Positions 5,933 through 15,198 of a DNA stretch of 64,000 nucleotides are shown piece by piece. Numbering within the stretch: position 1 is the stretch's first letter; each line of letters opens with the position of its first letter. The position numbers were made by a program, and so were the translations under genes. The stretch spans positions 186,001 to 250,000 of the forward strand of contig NZ_JAFFIX010000001.1 in assembly GCF_016916835.1 (NCBI RefSeq), given 5' to 3'. The notes under the pieces are model-generated. The model was not told the origin of the DNA and ran no database searches. It saw nothing but the letters and a program-made list of their open reading frames with translations. The DNA is from Actinacidiphila bryophytorum. Its GTDB lineage: Bacteria > Actinomycetota > Actinomycetes > Streptomycetales > Streptomycetaceae.

Positions 5933-8506
5933 TCAGGACTCCAGTTCCTTCCGCAGTTCCCTGCGGGACGTGACTCCCAGTTTCGCGTAGACATGCTGGA
6001 GATGGTTGTTGACGGTCCTCACCGACAGGTGGAGAGTCTCGGCGATCTCCCTGCTCGCGGTTCCTGACGCCGCGAGCAGGGAGATCTGCCGTTCCCGCTC
6101 GGTCAGGGCGGCCGGTGTCCGGACGGTGGTGAGCAGTTCGAGGGCGGGAGTCCGCGCGCCCTCGCAGTGGGCCAGCGCCTCCGACGCCTGATGGGCGGCG
6201 GCCACGGCCTGGCGGTGCTCTCCGTCGCGGTGCAGCCGGTGGGCGAGTTCGGCCAGGGCCTCCGCGGCGTAGAGGTCGGCCCCCGCGCCGCGGAAGACCT
6301 CGGCGGTCCGGGCGAGGAGCTGGACGTCGTCCTTCGCCAGCGCGCGGGTGTAGTCGAGCTGGGCGTTCATGAAGGCGCCCTCGACGGGCACGTCCCAGAA
6401 GGGTGCGGCCGCGGCGGCGACACCGAGCCTGCCCATTGCGTGCACCGCCCAGACGGCGTGCAGGTACTGCTCCCGTTCGCGGCTGTCCGCGGCGGCCTGC
6501 ACGAGCAGGTCCCGGACGCGCTGCCGGTCGTGGTGCACCGAGGCGTGCCAGGCGCGGGCGATGCGGTTGTCGCAGGCCTCGATGGTGTCCTCGACGGGGG
6601 GCAGCAGCTGCACGTAGCGGTCCATGGCCTCCGTCCTGCGGAGGACCGCGGCGCAGATGACGGCGTCCGCCTGCGCCCACTGCGTGAACAGGCTCCAGTG
6701 GATCTCCCGGGTCACGACCGGGTGGAGGATGTTGAGCGCGGTGCGGACCTTGCCGCGTTCCAGCAGGATGAAACCCAGGGCGACGGCGTTGATGGCGCCG
6801 CTCTCGTGGCGGGCCACGTCCCTTTCGTACTTGCTGGTCACGATGCGTTCCGCCGAGGGCAGATCGCCGCTGATCACGTGGGCGTGCGCATGGACGTGCT
6901 CCAGGTACTCGGCGTAGAAGGTGTTCTCCCGCTCGGTCGGTGGGGCGGCCAGCAGCCGCAGCATCGGCTGGAAGACCTCGGCGGCTTCGGCGAGGGCGCC
7001 CCGGCGCAGCAGGCAGGACGTCGCAAAGGTCGTCGCGTCCTGGGCCACCGCCGGGTCGCTGCTGGTCAGCAGGGGGCGGCTCATCTCAAGGCTGTCGCGG
7101 AAGCGTCCCCGGTAGTACAGGACGGTCGCCATGGCCAGCCGGCTGCGCGGATCGCGGCGGCCCTCCAGCAGTTGCTGGGCCTCACGCAGGCGGCCCTGCA
7201 GGATGTGGTTGTCGAGCCGCGCCTGCAGCAGGCGGTGGCGGTCCTCTTCGGTGATGACGTCCTCGACCTGCCGCAGGACCAGGTCCGCCTCGTCGTGGCG
7301 GGCGAGGTTGATCAGGGCGCGCGCGTAGGCGAGGCCCACGTGAGCGCTCTGCTCCTCGCGCCAGGCGGCCTCGGTCAGGTCGAGCGCTTGGCGGTGGTCG
7401 CGGGCGTGCTGGGCCAGCCCGGCAGCCTGGACCAGCAGACCGGGGTCGGCCTTGCCGGTGGCGGCCAGGCTCCAGGTGGCCAGGTGCAGGGTGTCCTCGC
7501 GTCGGCGCGCACCGTTTCCGCTGACCCGTTCGCACTGCTCCAGCAGCAGCTCGCGCCGGTGCAGCAGCGGCATGTCCCGGCGCAGCGCCTCACCGTACAG
7601 CGGGTGGCTGAGGGTGATGGTGGTGCGGCGTCCCTCCAGGCGCGCCCGGATCAGGCCGTCGGCCTCCAGCGCGCGCAGGGTCCGCGCCGGTCCCGCGTCG
7701 GCCGAAGCCAGCGGCTCGCACAGCGCCAGGAGTTCGAGTACGCGGCGGGCGGCCGGCTCCGCGGCTTCCAGGCGCGCGGAGATGAGCTGGAGGAGCCGGG
7801 GTGTGCTGGGCAGTACTCCCTCGGTGAGTTCCCAGATGTCCCCGTCGCGGGTGAGTGCTCCCCGCATCCGGGCACCGTGCACGAGTTCGCGCAGGTACAG
7901 CGCGTTGCCGCCGGAGACGCGGTGCAGGATGTGGACCGTGCGCCTGCCGACCGGACCGCCCAGCGTCGCCTGGAGGACCTCCTCGACCTCCCCCTGGTCG
8001 AAGGGGACGAGGTCGATGCGGTGCAGCGTGTCGCCCAGCGCGAGCGCCGCGACCGACTCGGTGACGGACTTCCCGGCGCGGATGGTCGCGATAAGCCGGA
8101 TGGCTGACGCGTCGAGCAACTGCTGCAGGAGCCGGGCCGAGGCCGCGTCCAGCAGGTGCAGGTCGTCGACGAACACGACGTGCCGCCGTCCGTCACCGGC
8201 GAGGGCGTGGGCCACGGCCTGGTATCCGCGCACGGGATCGGACAGGTCGGTGCCGGGGGGAATCAGGTGCGCTACGGCGCCCAGCGGTACGGCTCCGGCG
8301 ACCGCGGAGGCCGTCGCCCGGCTGGACCTGAAGCCCTTGCCCACCGCCCTGGCCAGGAACTCTTCGGCCAACCGGGTCTTGCCGACCCCCGCGGGGCCGT
8401 AGATCGCCAGCCCTCGGCAGCGGCTTTTCGCCCAGGCTGCCTCGAAGGCGGTCAGTTCGTCGTCCCGGGCCACCAGGGGCGGGGACGTGGTTGTCTGCGC
8501 GTTCAC
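5933..8506 (-). CDS. LuxR-family LAL regulator 1 (AAA ATPase + HTH)
   Basis: An 857-aa protein from the GTG at 8506, which has GAGGGA 6 nt upstream; a GTG at 8566 would add 20 residues. Walker A is GPAGVGKT near residue 37 and Walker B is HVVFVDDLHLLD about 75 residues later. A helical, TPR-like middle follows. The C-terminal LuxR HTH begins at LTERERQ and contains TASREIAETLHLSVRTVNNHLQ. Large ATP-binding LuxR proteins typically activate transcription on binding nucleotide and inducer. A palindromic operator candidate lies 129 bp upstream. No biosynthetic genes adjoin it; it sits with two other LALs. Confidence 0.9.
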   Translation of the reverse strand: MNAQTTTSPPLVARDDELTAFEAAWAKSRCRGLAIYGPAGVGKTRLAEEFLARAVGKGFRSSRATASAVAGAVPLGAVAHLIPPGTDLSDPVRGYQAVAHALAGDGRRHVVFVDDLHLLDAASARLLQQLLDASAIRLIATIRAGKSVTESVAALALGDTLHRIDLVPFDQGEVEEVLQATLGGPVGRRTVHILHRVSGGNALYLRELVHGARMRGALTRDGDIWELTEGVLPSTPRLLQLISARLEAAEPAARRVLELLALCEPLASADAGPARTLRALEADGLIRARLEGRRTTITLSHPLYGEALRRDMPLLHRRELLLEQCERVSGNGARRREDTLHLATWSLAATGKADPGLLVQAAGLAQHARDHRQALDLTEAAWREEQSAHVGLAYARALINLARHDEADLVLRQVEDVITEEDRHRLLQARLDNHILQGRLREAQQLLEGRRDPRSRLAMATVLYYRGRFRDSLEMSRPLLTSSDPAVAQDATTFATSCLLRRGALAEAAEVFQPMLRLLAAPPTERENTFYAEYLEHVHAHAHVISGDLPSAERIVTSKYERDVARHESGAINAVALGFILLERGKVRTALNILHPVVTREIHWSLFTQWAQADAVICAAVLRRTEAMDRYVQLLPPVEDTIEACDNRIARAWHASVHHDRQRVRDLLVQAAADSREREQYLHAVWAVHAMGRLGVAAAAAPFWDVPVEGAFMNAQLDYTRALAKDDVQLLARTAEVFRGAGADLYAAEALAELAHRLHRDGEHRQAVAAAHQASEALAHCEGARTPALELLTTVRTPAALTERERQISLLAASGTASREIAETLHLSVRTVNNHLQHVYAKLGVTSRRELRKELES

Positions 8507-8634
8507 GTAGTGTCCCTCGGCGGCCCCGGGATCAGCAGGCCGGCGCTGAGCAACCGAGACTGCCACCGCTCACATGGTAGTGGCATATGCCCGGATCCGG
8601 TCGCTTGGACGGAGTACGGGACGCCGTCGAAGGC

Positions 8635-8651
8635 TGGGCAATACGTGCTCA
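8635..8651. promoter_or_regulatory. Palindromic operator candidate, copy 3 (upstream of LAL1)
   Basis: TGGGCA-ATACG-TGCTCA, immediately followed by CACCCCTGCGG. The copy at 10669 has the same half-sites and a similar right flank (CGCCCCTGCGG). Confidence 0.55.
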
Positions 8652-8677
8652 CACCCCTGCGGGGACCGGTACACGGC

Positions 8678-10558
8678 TCACGGTTCCAGCAGCCGCTGCA
8701 GCTCCTGCCGACTGGAAACGCCGAGCTTCTGGTAGACGCGCTGGAGGTGGTTGTCCACGGTGCGCGGCGACAGGAAGAGGTGCGCGGCGATGTCCTTGCT
8801 CGTCGTACCGCGCGCGGCCAGGCGGGCGACCTCCCGTTCGCGGACCGTCAGCGACTGCGTCGGTGCGGCGCCGCCGAGCAGCGGCGTCGACAACCCCTGG
8901 CACGACGCCCTGACAGCCGCGGCCAGGTGAGCGGCGGACGTCGCCTCCCGTACGCGCCCCGAGTCGTGCAGCGACGACGATGCCGCCGTGTACGCCTCGG
9001 CCGCCAGGGCCGCCGCGCCCATCCCGCGCAGGTCGTCGCCCGAGGCGATCAGCGCCTGCGGCTCCTCCGAGGCGAGGGCGTGTACGAAGGTCTGCCGCGC
9101 GGTCGCGAGGCGGCCGCCGCACCGGCCGGCGTTCAGGTCGATGGGCGCCAGCACCTCCCGCGCCCCGCCGAGACGTGCGGCCTCGGTGAGGAGCATGGCC
9201 TCGCTCGCCAGGTGGTTCGCGACGCGGGCGCGGGCCGCGGCAGCGATGAGGCTGTGCCTCGCGGCGGCGCCCCGACCCTCCGCAGCCGCTGCCCACGCAC
9301 GGCCCAGGGCCTCCTCCGCGCCGGGCAGCAGCCCGGCGTCAGGGTCGTGCCAGGTGCTGCCCAGCCGGGTGAGCATCGCGCGGGCGGCGGCGACGTCACC
9401 GGTGGCGGCCAGGCACGCTGCAGCGCCGCCGAGTGCGATACGCCGGACGCCGCTGTCCTTGGCGGGGCCGGTACCGGACAGCGCCTCGGTGAACCACCGC
9501 CTGGCGTCGAGAACGCGCCCGGCGAGCCACTCCAGGCGGCCGAGCAGTACCGCGGTCCAGCGGCGGAAGTCCGGCGGCCCGCCGTCGACGACGCGCTCGA
9601 ACGCCGCGTGGCCCAGCGCGCGCGCCTCCTCCAGACGCCCGGCCTCGGTGAGTGCCAGAACCGCCGCTCCCCCTTGCAGGCCGGGGTCTGTCCCGTCGGG
9701 CGCCGCCTCGCCCGTGCCATCAGCAGCGGCATCGGCACCGCGGCCGTCCGCCCCCTGCCAGGGGCCGAACACCAGGTTGCCGCTCCGCCTCCGGTCGAGG
9801 TCCCACACGCCGTCGCGACGGACCAGCTGTCCGCGGTCGAGGGCGCTGAGGACCTGTTCGCGCAAAGCGCGCGCATTGCCCCCGCTCAAGGTGAACAGAT
9901 GCCGGACGCAGCCCTTGCCGACATGGTGCCCGAGCACGGCTTCCAGGACTTCCTCGACCGAGCTTTCCGTGAAGGACGGCAGTTCCAGCCACGAGACCTC
10001 CCCGGCGTGCACCAGGGCGTCGGAAGGCTTGCTCCCGCGCAGACCCGCCCGGGCGGTGGCGACGACGCGCACCAGGCCCGCGTCCAGCAGCTGGCGCAGC
10101 AGGATCGCGGAGGCCGGGTCCAGCCAGTGCACGTCGTCCACCACGACGAGCCGCCGGCCGTCGGCGGTCCGCAGGCCGCGGGCCGCGTGCGCGAAGCAGG
10201 ACACGGGGTCCGCGGGGTCGGCGTCCGGCGGCAGCAGGTGCGCCGTCGCACCGAAGGGGACCGCCGACTTCTCCCTTCGCGCCACGACCCGCTCACCGCG
10301 GCAGCCCTGTGCACCGCACAGCGCCAGGTACTCGTCCGCGAGCCGGGACTTGCCCACGCCTTCCGCCCCCGAGACGAGCACCGTGTCCGTGCGCCGGTCC
10401 TCGGAGAGTTCTGCCAGCGCCGCCAATTCCCCCGATCTCCCGGCGAACGGCCAGTGGCCGAGGTCGGGCGCGGTCATGCCGAGCGGGATCCTTGAGCGCC
10501 CTGGTGCGACGTCCTGCCCGATGTCCAGAGCTGCGGCCGGGTCGAATGGGGGTGTCAT
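8678..10558 (-). CDS. LuxR-family LAL regulator 2, short form
   Basis: A 626-aa protein from the ATG at 10558, with GGAG 8 nt upstream; an open frame extends to 10606. Walker A is GAEGVGKS, Walker B is RLVVVDDVHWLD, and the LuxR HTH at the C-terminus contains TTSKDIAAHLFLSPRTVDNHLQ. It is about 200-300 residues shorter than LAL1 and LAL3, the loss being in the middle TPR-like part. It is divergent from the RsbW-like gene at 10761 and the shared gap carries a palindromic operator candidate. Confidence 0.88.
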   Translation of the reverse strand: MTPPFDPAAALDIGQDVAPGRSRIPLGMTAPDLGHWPFAGRSGELAALAELSEDRRTDTVLVSGAEGVGKSRLADEYLALCGAQGCRGERVVARREKSAVPFGATAHLLPPDADPADPVSCFAHAARGLRTADGRRLVVVDDVHWLDPASAILLRQLLDAGLVRVVATARAGLRGSKPSDALVHAGEVSWLELPSFTESSVEEVLEAVLGHHVGKGCVRHLFTLSGGNARALREQVLSALDRGQLVRRDGVWDLDRRRSGNLVFGPWQGADGRGADAAADGTGEAAPDGTDPGLQGGAAVLALTEAGRLEEARALGHAAFERVVDGGPPDFRRWTAVLLGRLEWLAGRVLDARRWFTEALSGTGPAKDSGVRRIALGGAAACLAATGDVAAARAMLTRLGSTWHDPDAGLLPGAEEALGRAWAAAAEGRGAAARHSLIAAAARARVANHLASEAMLLTEAARLGGAREVLAPIDLNAGRCGGRLATARQTFVHALASEEPQALIASGDDLRGMGAAALAAEAYTAASSSLHDSGRVREATSAAHLAAAVRASCQGLSTPLLGGAAPTQSLTVREREVARLAARGTTSKDIAAHLFLSPRTVDNHLQRVYQKLGVSSRQELQRLLEP

Positions 10559-10668
10559 TGCTCGCTCCTGTCCACTGCCGCCTTGCCGATCGCGCGGCAC
10601 GGTCATGAGTAACTACGTGAGCAGTCCGATATGCGTTCAGAGCCCCGCAGCCGTAAAGAAAACCCGAT

Positions 10669-10685
10669 TGGGCACTGATTGCTCA
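10669..10685. promoter_or_regulatory. Palindromic operator candidate, copy 4 (LAL2 / RsbW-like gap)
   Basis: TGGGCA-CTGAT-TGCTCA in the divergent gap between LAL2 and the ATP-binding protein. Two further half-sites in direct orientation (TGAGTA at 10606 and TGAGCA at 10618) lie closer to LAL2. Confidence 0.55.
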
Positions 10686-10760
10686 CGCCCCTGCGGCGGG
10701 GGCGGGGTTTGCTGGAGACATCGCAATTCTCAGACCACTTCCAAGGAAGCGTGGGTGCTC

Positions 10761-11204
10761 ATGAAAATCGCAGCGGACGCCATGTCCCCGCGGTCGCACC
10801 CGGAGGCCTCCGAGCGGAGCCTGCTCGACCTGCACCTGGTACACGGGTCGACCGCCGCGTGTACGGCACGTCATGTGCTGCACAGGATTCTCAGCTGCCA
10901 GGGCGTGGCCTCTGACGATATCGACGACGCTCTGCTGGTGGTTTCCGAGCTGATCACGAATGCCGTGACGCACGCCCATCCACCGGTCTCGCTGCATGTG
11001 CGCCTGTGTCCCGCGGCAAGAACTCTCACGGTGAGTGTCGCGGACGGCGGAGCGTGTCCCGCCGGCGCCGCGACGGCGGGAGCCGCTCACGAACACGGGC
11101 GGGGCCGGAAGGTCATCGCGGCCATTGCCGCGGCAATGGGGTCGACGAGCGCGGGGCCGGGAAACGGGAAAGTGCACCACTGGGCGGCCCTGGACCTGAG
11201 GTGA
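10761..11204 (+). CDS. RsbW/SpoIIAB-like ATP-binding protein
   Basis: A 147-aa HATPase_c_2 protein of the anti-sigma-factor serine kinase type that is abundant in Streptomyces. The N-box is ELITNAVTHA. A G1-like motif, VADGG, and a short G2-like segment, HGRGRKVIAAIA, are visible. Such proteins bind or phosphorylate STAS anti-anti-sigma factors or hold sigma factors inactive. No STAS or SigB-like gene is next to it, so its partner is unknown. The start ATG follows AAGGAAG at 13 nt. It is the only plus-strand gene between the LALs. Confidence 0.8.
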   Translation: MKIAADAMSPRSHPEASERSLLDLHLVHGSTAACTARHVLHRILSCQGVASDDIDDALLVVSELITNAVTHAHPPVSLHVRLCPAARTLTVSVADGGACPAGAATAGAAHEHGRGRKVIAAIAAAMGSTSAGPGNGKVHHWAALDLR

Positions 11205-11228
11205 CCGTACGAGCCTGCGGGCCGCGTG

Positions 11229-11939
11229 TCATGCCGCCGTTTCCGCCGGGCAGTAGACCTGCACATCGCCCTGGAATTCACGCACCGCGAGCCGGGGCAG
11301 GGCCGGCAGCGGACGCGAGGAACGGAAGTTGTGCAGCGGAGCCCCCTGCACCGAGAAGGTGGCGCCGTGGCAAGGGCACACGAGGGTGTCCCTGCCGTCG
11401 TTGAGACCGAGGCGGCACGCCTGGTGGGTGCAGACGGACGAGACGGCACGCAGCCGGCCGGACTCGCGGCGCACCACGCCGACCACGGCCCCCAGATCGA
11501 AGCTCTGGACGGCGCCGTCGGCCAGTTCGCTGCTGGGCATCACGGTCTTCCACTCACCGGCCGTCGGGACGATGGCGCCTCCGTCCGCCGCGTCGTCGGC
11601 CCCGGGGGAGTCCCCGTCCCGGCTGCGGTCCACGAAGACGCCCGCGATGAAGCCCGCAGCCGCGACCGCCGCTGCCTGCAGCATCCGGCGGCGGGGCGCC
11701 CGTGCGGGCCGGGACCGGGCGGGGGCGGGGGCAGCGGGCGGTGTCTGCCGCTCGGCGCCGGCCAGCCGTTCGCGCAGCTGGTCGACGAACTCCTCCCGCG
11801 GCCGGTCCGCGTCGGGGCGGGCCGCGGCCAGGGCGATGGCCGTCCGCATCATCTGGACGTCCTCGTCGTCGGGCCGGAATGCGCGCGGCCGGCGCTGCCG
11901 CACCAGGCTGTCCACGAACCGCATCATGTTGCGCTTCAT
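11229..11939 (-). CDS. Membrane-anchored Rieske [2Fe-2S] protein, second copy
   Basis: A 236-aa paralogue of the Rieske protein at 61-786 with the same architecture. The N-terminal soluble segment keeps DEDV, TAI.LAA and FV..LR.RLA at matching positions. A Tat-like anchor (RRRML, then an Ala-rich helix at 86-104) follows. The Rieske motifs CTHQAC and CPCHG fall at exactly the same residue numbers (C170, H172, C188, H191). No sigma gene is adjacent, but a copy of the shared promoter-like motif lies about 120 bp upstream. A second redox-sensing or electron-transfer protein of the same regulon is inferred. Confidence 0.85.
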   Translation of the reverse strand: MKRNMMRFVDSLVRQRRPRAFRPDDEDVQMMRTAIALAAARPDADRPREEFVDQLRERLAGAERQTPPAAPAPARSRPARAPRRRMLQAAAVAAAGFIAGVFVDRSRDGDSPGADDAADGGAIVPTAGEWKTVMPSSELADGAVQSFDLGAVVGVVRRESGRLRAVSSVCTHQACRLGLNDGRDTLVCPCHGATFSVQGAPLHNFRSSRPLPALPRLAVREFQGDVQVYCPAETAA

Positions 11940-12058
11940 CCGGCCCTCCCTCCGCCCGTCTCGCCTGAGGTCACACAGCTTGCCGAGGCGGCGGCCCCGA
12001 CTCTACATCGGCTTTCCGACATGGCACTTCCTCCCGGCATGTGCACGTGGCCGCTGCT

Positions 12059-12087
12059 CCTCACCAACAGATAGCGGTGCGGGTTAC
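12059..12087 (-). promoter_or_regulatory. Shared promoter-like motif, site 2 (second Rieske gene)
   Basis: Minus strand: GTAAC (12087-12083), 8 nt, CTATCT (12074-12069), then GGTGAGG (12065-12059). The spacer from GTAAC to GGTGA is 17 nt. It lies upstream of the Rieske gene starting at 11939. Confidence 0.55.
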
Positions 12088-12163
12088 GGTCCTGCCGGCA
12101 GTCCTTTCGGCGGCCCGCGCGGCAGCCGGGCAGGCACCCCGCGGGCCGCGCGCACGGCGGCGG

Positions 12164-14947
12164 CTACCGGTCGTGCATGAGCCGGGCCAGTTCCCTGCGG
12201 CCGGCGATGCCGAGCTTCTTGTAGACGCGTTGCAGGTAGTTGTCGACGGTCCGCACCGACAGCGACAGCGACGCCGCGATCTCCTTGCTGGGGGCGCCGG
12301 TGGCCGCGATGAGGGCGATCTCCCGCTCCCGCGCGGTCAGGACATGAGCCGCTTTCGTCGTCCGCAGGCCCGGGGTCGCCGCTCCCTGGCACAAGGCCCT
12401 CGCCTCGTCCGCCTGCGCGGACGCGAGGTCTGCCTGGCGGCCGTCGCCCGTACGCGCGAAAGCCGCGGCCGCCAGCGCATGCGCCTCGGCGGCGAGCAGG
12501 TGCGCCCCCATCCCTGCGAGTTCATGGCCGGTCGCGAGCAGCTCCGCCGGACTGCCGTCCGCCGCGGCGCGGACGAAACGCAGGCGCCCGGCTGCCAGAG
12601 CCCCGTCGCAGGAGTCCGCCACCTCCTCCGCCCGCGCCAGAACGGCTTTCGCGCCCCCGAGCCGGGCTGCGTCGGTGAGCAGCAGCGCCTCGGCGTTCAG
12701 GTGGCCGGTGCAGCGCGCCGCCGCGGCGGCCTGTGTCAGGACGCTGCATGCCGCGCCGAGATGGCCCTGTACGGCGAGCAGCCAGGCTTCGGCGAGGCGT
12801 TCCTCGCGGGTCGAGAACAGCCCCGACGCGGTCGTGGCGCCCTCCTGGAGCCGGGCGAGCGACCGGCGTGCCGAGTCCAGGTCACCGGTGAGCGCGGAGC
12901 ACGCGGCGCTGCCGCCGAGGGCGAGCCGCCGGGCGCCCAGGTGATCGGCTTCGCGTGCGAGTGCGAGTGCCTCGGAGTACCAGCCGCCGGCGTCGGCGAC
13001 ATGCCCGGCCAGCCATTCGAGCCGGCCCATGTGCACGGCGGCCCACAGGCGCGGACCGGTCATGCCCGCCTGCAGCAGGTCCTCGTGCGCGCGCAGCCCC
13101 GCGGCCCGTGCCTCGGCCAGGCGCCCGGCCTCCGTCAACGCCGGGACGAGGGCCAAATGCCGCGTGCCCGGGTGGGAGAACAGCGCGGTGTCCCCGTCCG
13201 GCGCGGGACAGGCAGCGTCAGCCGCCATCCGTGCCCATGCCACCGCGTCGCCCGCCCGGCCCAGCACCGAGAGTCCCACTGCCTTCACGGCGGCCGCCCG
13301 GATCCACGTGTCGGCCGACGGAAGACCCTCGGGACCGCGCGGGAGATCCTCAAGGGCGCGGACGCCGGCTGCGGGCCGCCGGGCGGCGATCAGCGCCACA
13401 CCCTTGTTGCATCGCAACTGCGCACGCCGTGCCGGATCGGACGCTTGGTCCAATGCCGCCTTGTTGACGCGCAGGGCGTCGTCGGCGCGGTCCTGCCACA
13501 GCAGGTTGGTGACTCTCACGTGGGCGGCCGCGACAGCCTGCCCTTCGTCCGCCACGGCCTGCTGGGCCAGCACCTCCTCGACAGCGCGGAACCGCCCGAG
13601 GTGGAAACGGGACTGCGCCAGGCGCAAGCGGCTGTCCGCGGTCCAGTCCGCTGCCGGTATCAGCTCCAGCAGTTCCGCGGTCCGCGCGTAGTCGTGCGCA
13701 CGGAAGGTGACGGCGGCGGCGCCGTCGAGCAGCGCCGGCTCAGCCGAACCCGTTGCCTCGACCTGGCCGGCGGCCAGCCGCAGCAGGTCGTCCCCGCGGC
13801 GGGCACCCAGAGCCAGGACCCGGTCTCCTTCCGCGGCCAGGACGGCCCTGCGGCGCAGCAGCATCGTCTGCGCCCGCAGCACCGCACCGTAGAGGGGGTG
13901 TGCCAGGCGGATCGCCGAGCGCCGTCCTTCCCGCCCGGCCGTGACGAGACCCCGCTCCTGCAGCTGCGCGAGCGCCGCCGAGGTGCCTGCCTGCCGGAGT
14001 GCAGAGGCGGGCAGCGGCTCGGTCAGGGCCAGCATCTGGAGCATGCCGGCGCCTTCGTGGCCGACGCCGGCCAGGCGCCGTTCGACGAGGTCGGCGAGCC
14101 AGGGGGTCCCGGACAGGTCGCGGGTGGTCAGGACCCAGCTGCCGTCCCGCAGGAAGAGGTGGCCGTCGCGCAGCGCGCCCAGCACCAACTCCCGCAGGTA
14201 GAGCACGGTGCCGCCGCTGAGGGTGAACAGCCGCCGCACCGCCTCCAGCGTCACATGGCACCCGAGGACGGAGCCGAGCAGGACCCGTACGTCCTTCTCG
14301 GCCAGCGGGGCCAGTTCCTGGTGCAGCATGCCGCTGCCGCCCAGCAGGGTGGTGGTCGCCCGTGTGCTGGGAGTCCCTGAGCACAGCGTCGCGATCAGGC
14401 GGACGGCTCCGCTGTCCATGAGGCGGCGCAGCAGCACCGCGGACGCGGGGTCCAGCCACTGCACGTCGTCGACGAGCACGGTCCGCCGTGCCCGGCCGGG
14501 GCGGGCGCCGGCGCGGAGGACGGATTCCAGCCCGGCTTCGGGGTCGGACCAGTCGACATGGGCGGGAAGCAGGTGCGCGATGGCCGCGAGCGGGACGTCG
14601 GCGGCTGCCGCGGTCGCCACCGCGCGGCCGACGGCGCTGCCCTTGCGGGCGGCGCGCGCCAGGTAGGCGTCGGCAAGGCGGGACTTGCCGACCCCGGCGG
14701 GTCCGTGCACCAGGACCCCGGCCGTCCGGATGTCGTCGAGTGCCTGCTCGGCGGCGGCGATCTCCTGGTCGCGCCCCACCAGGGGCCAGCGGCGGGACGC
14801 ACAGTCGGCGCATCCGCCCTGATCCGGCCGTTCCCCCGGCTGCGGCGCAGCGGGCGGCGTCACGGATACGCCTTGTCCCGCTGCCAGGGGCCTTGATGCT
14901 CGTGCATCTGTCTCATCCCGACTCGGTGGTGGTGTGCCGGTCCGCAC
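12164..14947 (-). CDS. LuxR-family LAL regulator 3
   Basis: A 927-aa protein with Walker A GPAGVGKS, Walker B RTVLVDDVQWLD, a long helical middle and a C-terminal LuxR HTH (LTAREREIALIAATG, then PSKEIAASLSLSVRTVDNYLQ). The start is uncertain: the GTG at 14947 lies about 35 nt after the -10 part of the shared promoter-like motif, with no clear ribosome site. It is the only LAL preceded by that motif, so it may be under the ECF sigma factor while its own target could be the palindrome family. The HTH recognition helices of the three LALs are very similar. Confidence 0.9.
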   Translation of the reverse strand: MRTGTPPPSRDETDARASRPLAAGQGVSVTPPAAPQPGERPDQGGCADCASRRWPLVGRDQEIAAAEQALDDIRTAGVLVHGPAGVGKSRLADAYLARAARKGSAVGRAVATAAAADVPLAAIAHLLPAHVDWSDPEAGLESVLRAGARPGRARRTVLVDDVQWLDPASAVLLRRLMDSGAVRLIATLCSGTPSTRATTTLLGGSGMLHQELAPLAEKDVRVLLGSVLGCHVTLEAVRRLFTLSGGTVLYLRELVLGALRDGHLFLRDGSWVLTTRDLSGTPWLADLVERRLAGVGHEGAGMLQMLALTEPLPASALRQAGTSAALAQLQERGLVTAGREGRRSAIRLAHPLYGAVLRAQTMLLRRRAVLAAEGDRVLALGARRGDDLLRLAAGQVEATGSAEPALLDGAAAVTFRAHDYARTAELLELIPAADWTADSRLRLAQSRFHLGRFRAVEEVLAQQAVADEGQAVAAAHVRVTNLLWQDRADDALRVNKAALDQASDPARRAQLRCNKGVALIAARRPAAGVRALEDLPRGPEGLPSADTWIRAAAVKAVGLSVLGRAGDAVAWARMAADAACPAPDGDTALFSHPGTRHLALVPALTEAGRLAEARAAGLRAHEDLLQAGMTGPRLWAAVHMGRLEWLAGHVADAGGWYSEALALAREADHLGARRLALGGSAACSALTGDLDSARRSLARLQEGATTASGLFSTREERLAEAWLLAVQGHLGAACSVLTQAAAAARCTGHLNAEALLLTDAARLGGAKAVLARAEEVADSCDGALAAGRLRFVRAAADGSPAELLATGHELAGMGAHLLAAEAHALAAAAFARTGDGRQADLASAQADEARALCQGAATPGLRTTKAAHVLTAREREIALIAATGAPSKEIAASLSLSVRTVDNYLQRVYKKLGIAGRRELARLMHDR

Positions 14948-14981
14948 GGGACCGGACAGCCGGCCGGCCGTACGACCGGCG

Positions 14982-15010
14982 CCTCACAGGCAGATAGCGC
15001 CGCCGGTTAC
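14982..15010 (-). promoter_or_regulatory. Shared promoter-like motif, site 3 (LAL3)
   Basis: Minus strand: GTAAC (15010-15006), 8 nt, CTATCT (14997-14992), then TGTGAGG (14988-14982). The spacing of 17 nt is identical to site 2. Confidence 0.55.
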
Positions 15011-15066
15011 ACCGGGACGTGGGCGCGGATTTCCCGGCCGGGGCGCGGGCGGGTCGGCAACCGGAA

Positions 15067-15083
15067 TGAGTAGGTATTGCTCA
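15067..15083. promoter_or_regulatory. Palindromic operator candidate, copy 5
   Basis: TGAGTA-GGTAT-TGCTCA lies in the gap between LAL3 and the divergent transporter remnant at 15199. Confidence 0.55.
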
Positions 15084-15198
15084 CGTATCTCCGCCGCGGT
15101 CCCTCCTCCCCTCGGCTCACCGCTGCTCGTGCCCCGAGCGGTTACCCCTCGCGACCGGCTTCGTATGAGTCCGGCGTGGAAACGGAACCGGAAAAGAC

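Noticed and set aside
6167..8107. A 646-codon open frame on the plus strand opposite LAL1
   Set aside because: Antisense shadow of a high-GC gene: no motif, repetitive Gly/Gln/Val/Arg content, and the opposite strand has a complete LAL protein. The same applies to long plus-strand frames over LAL2 and LAL3.
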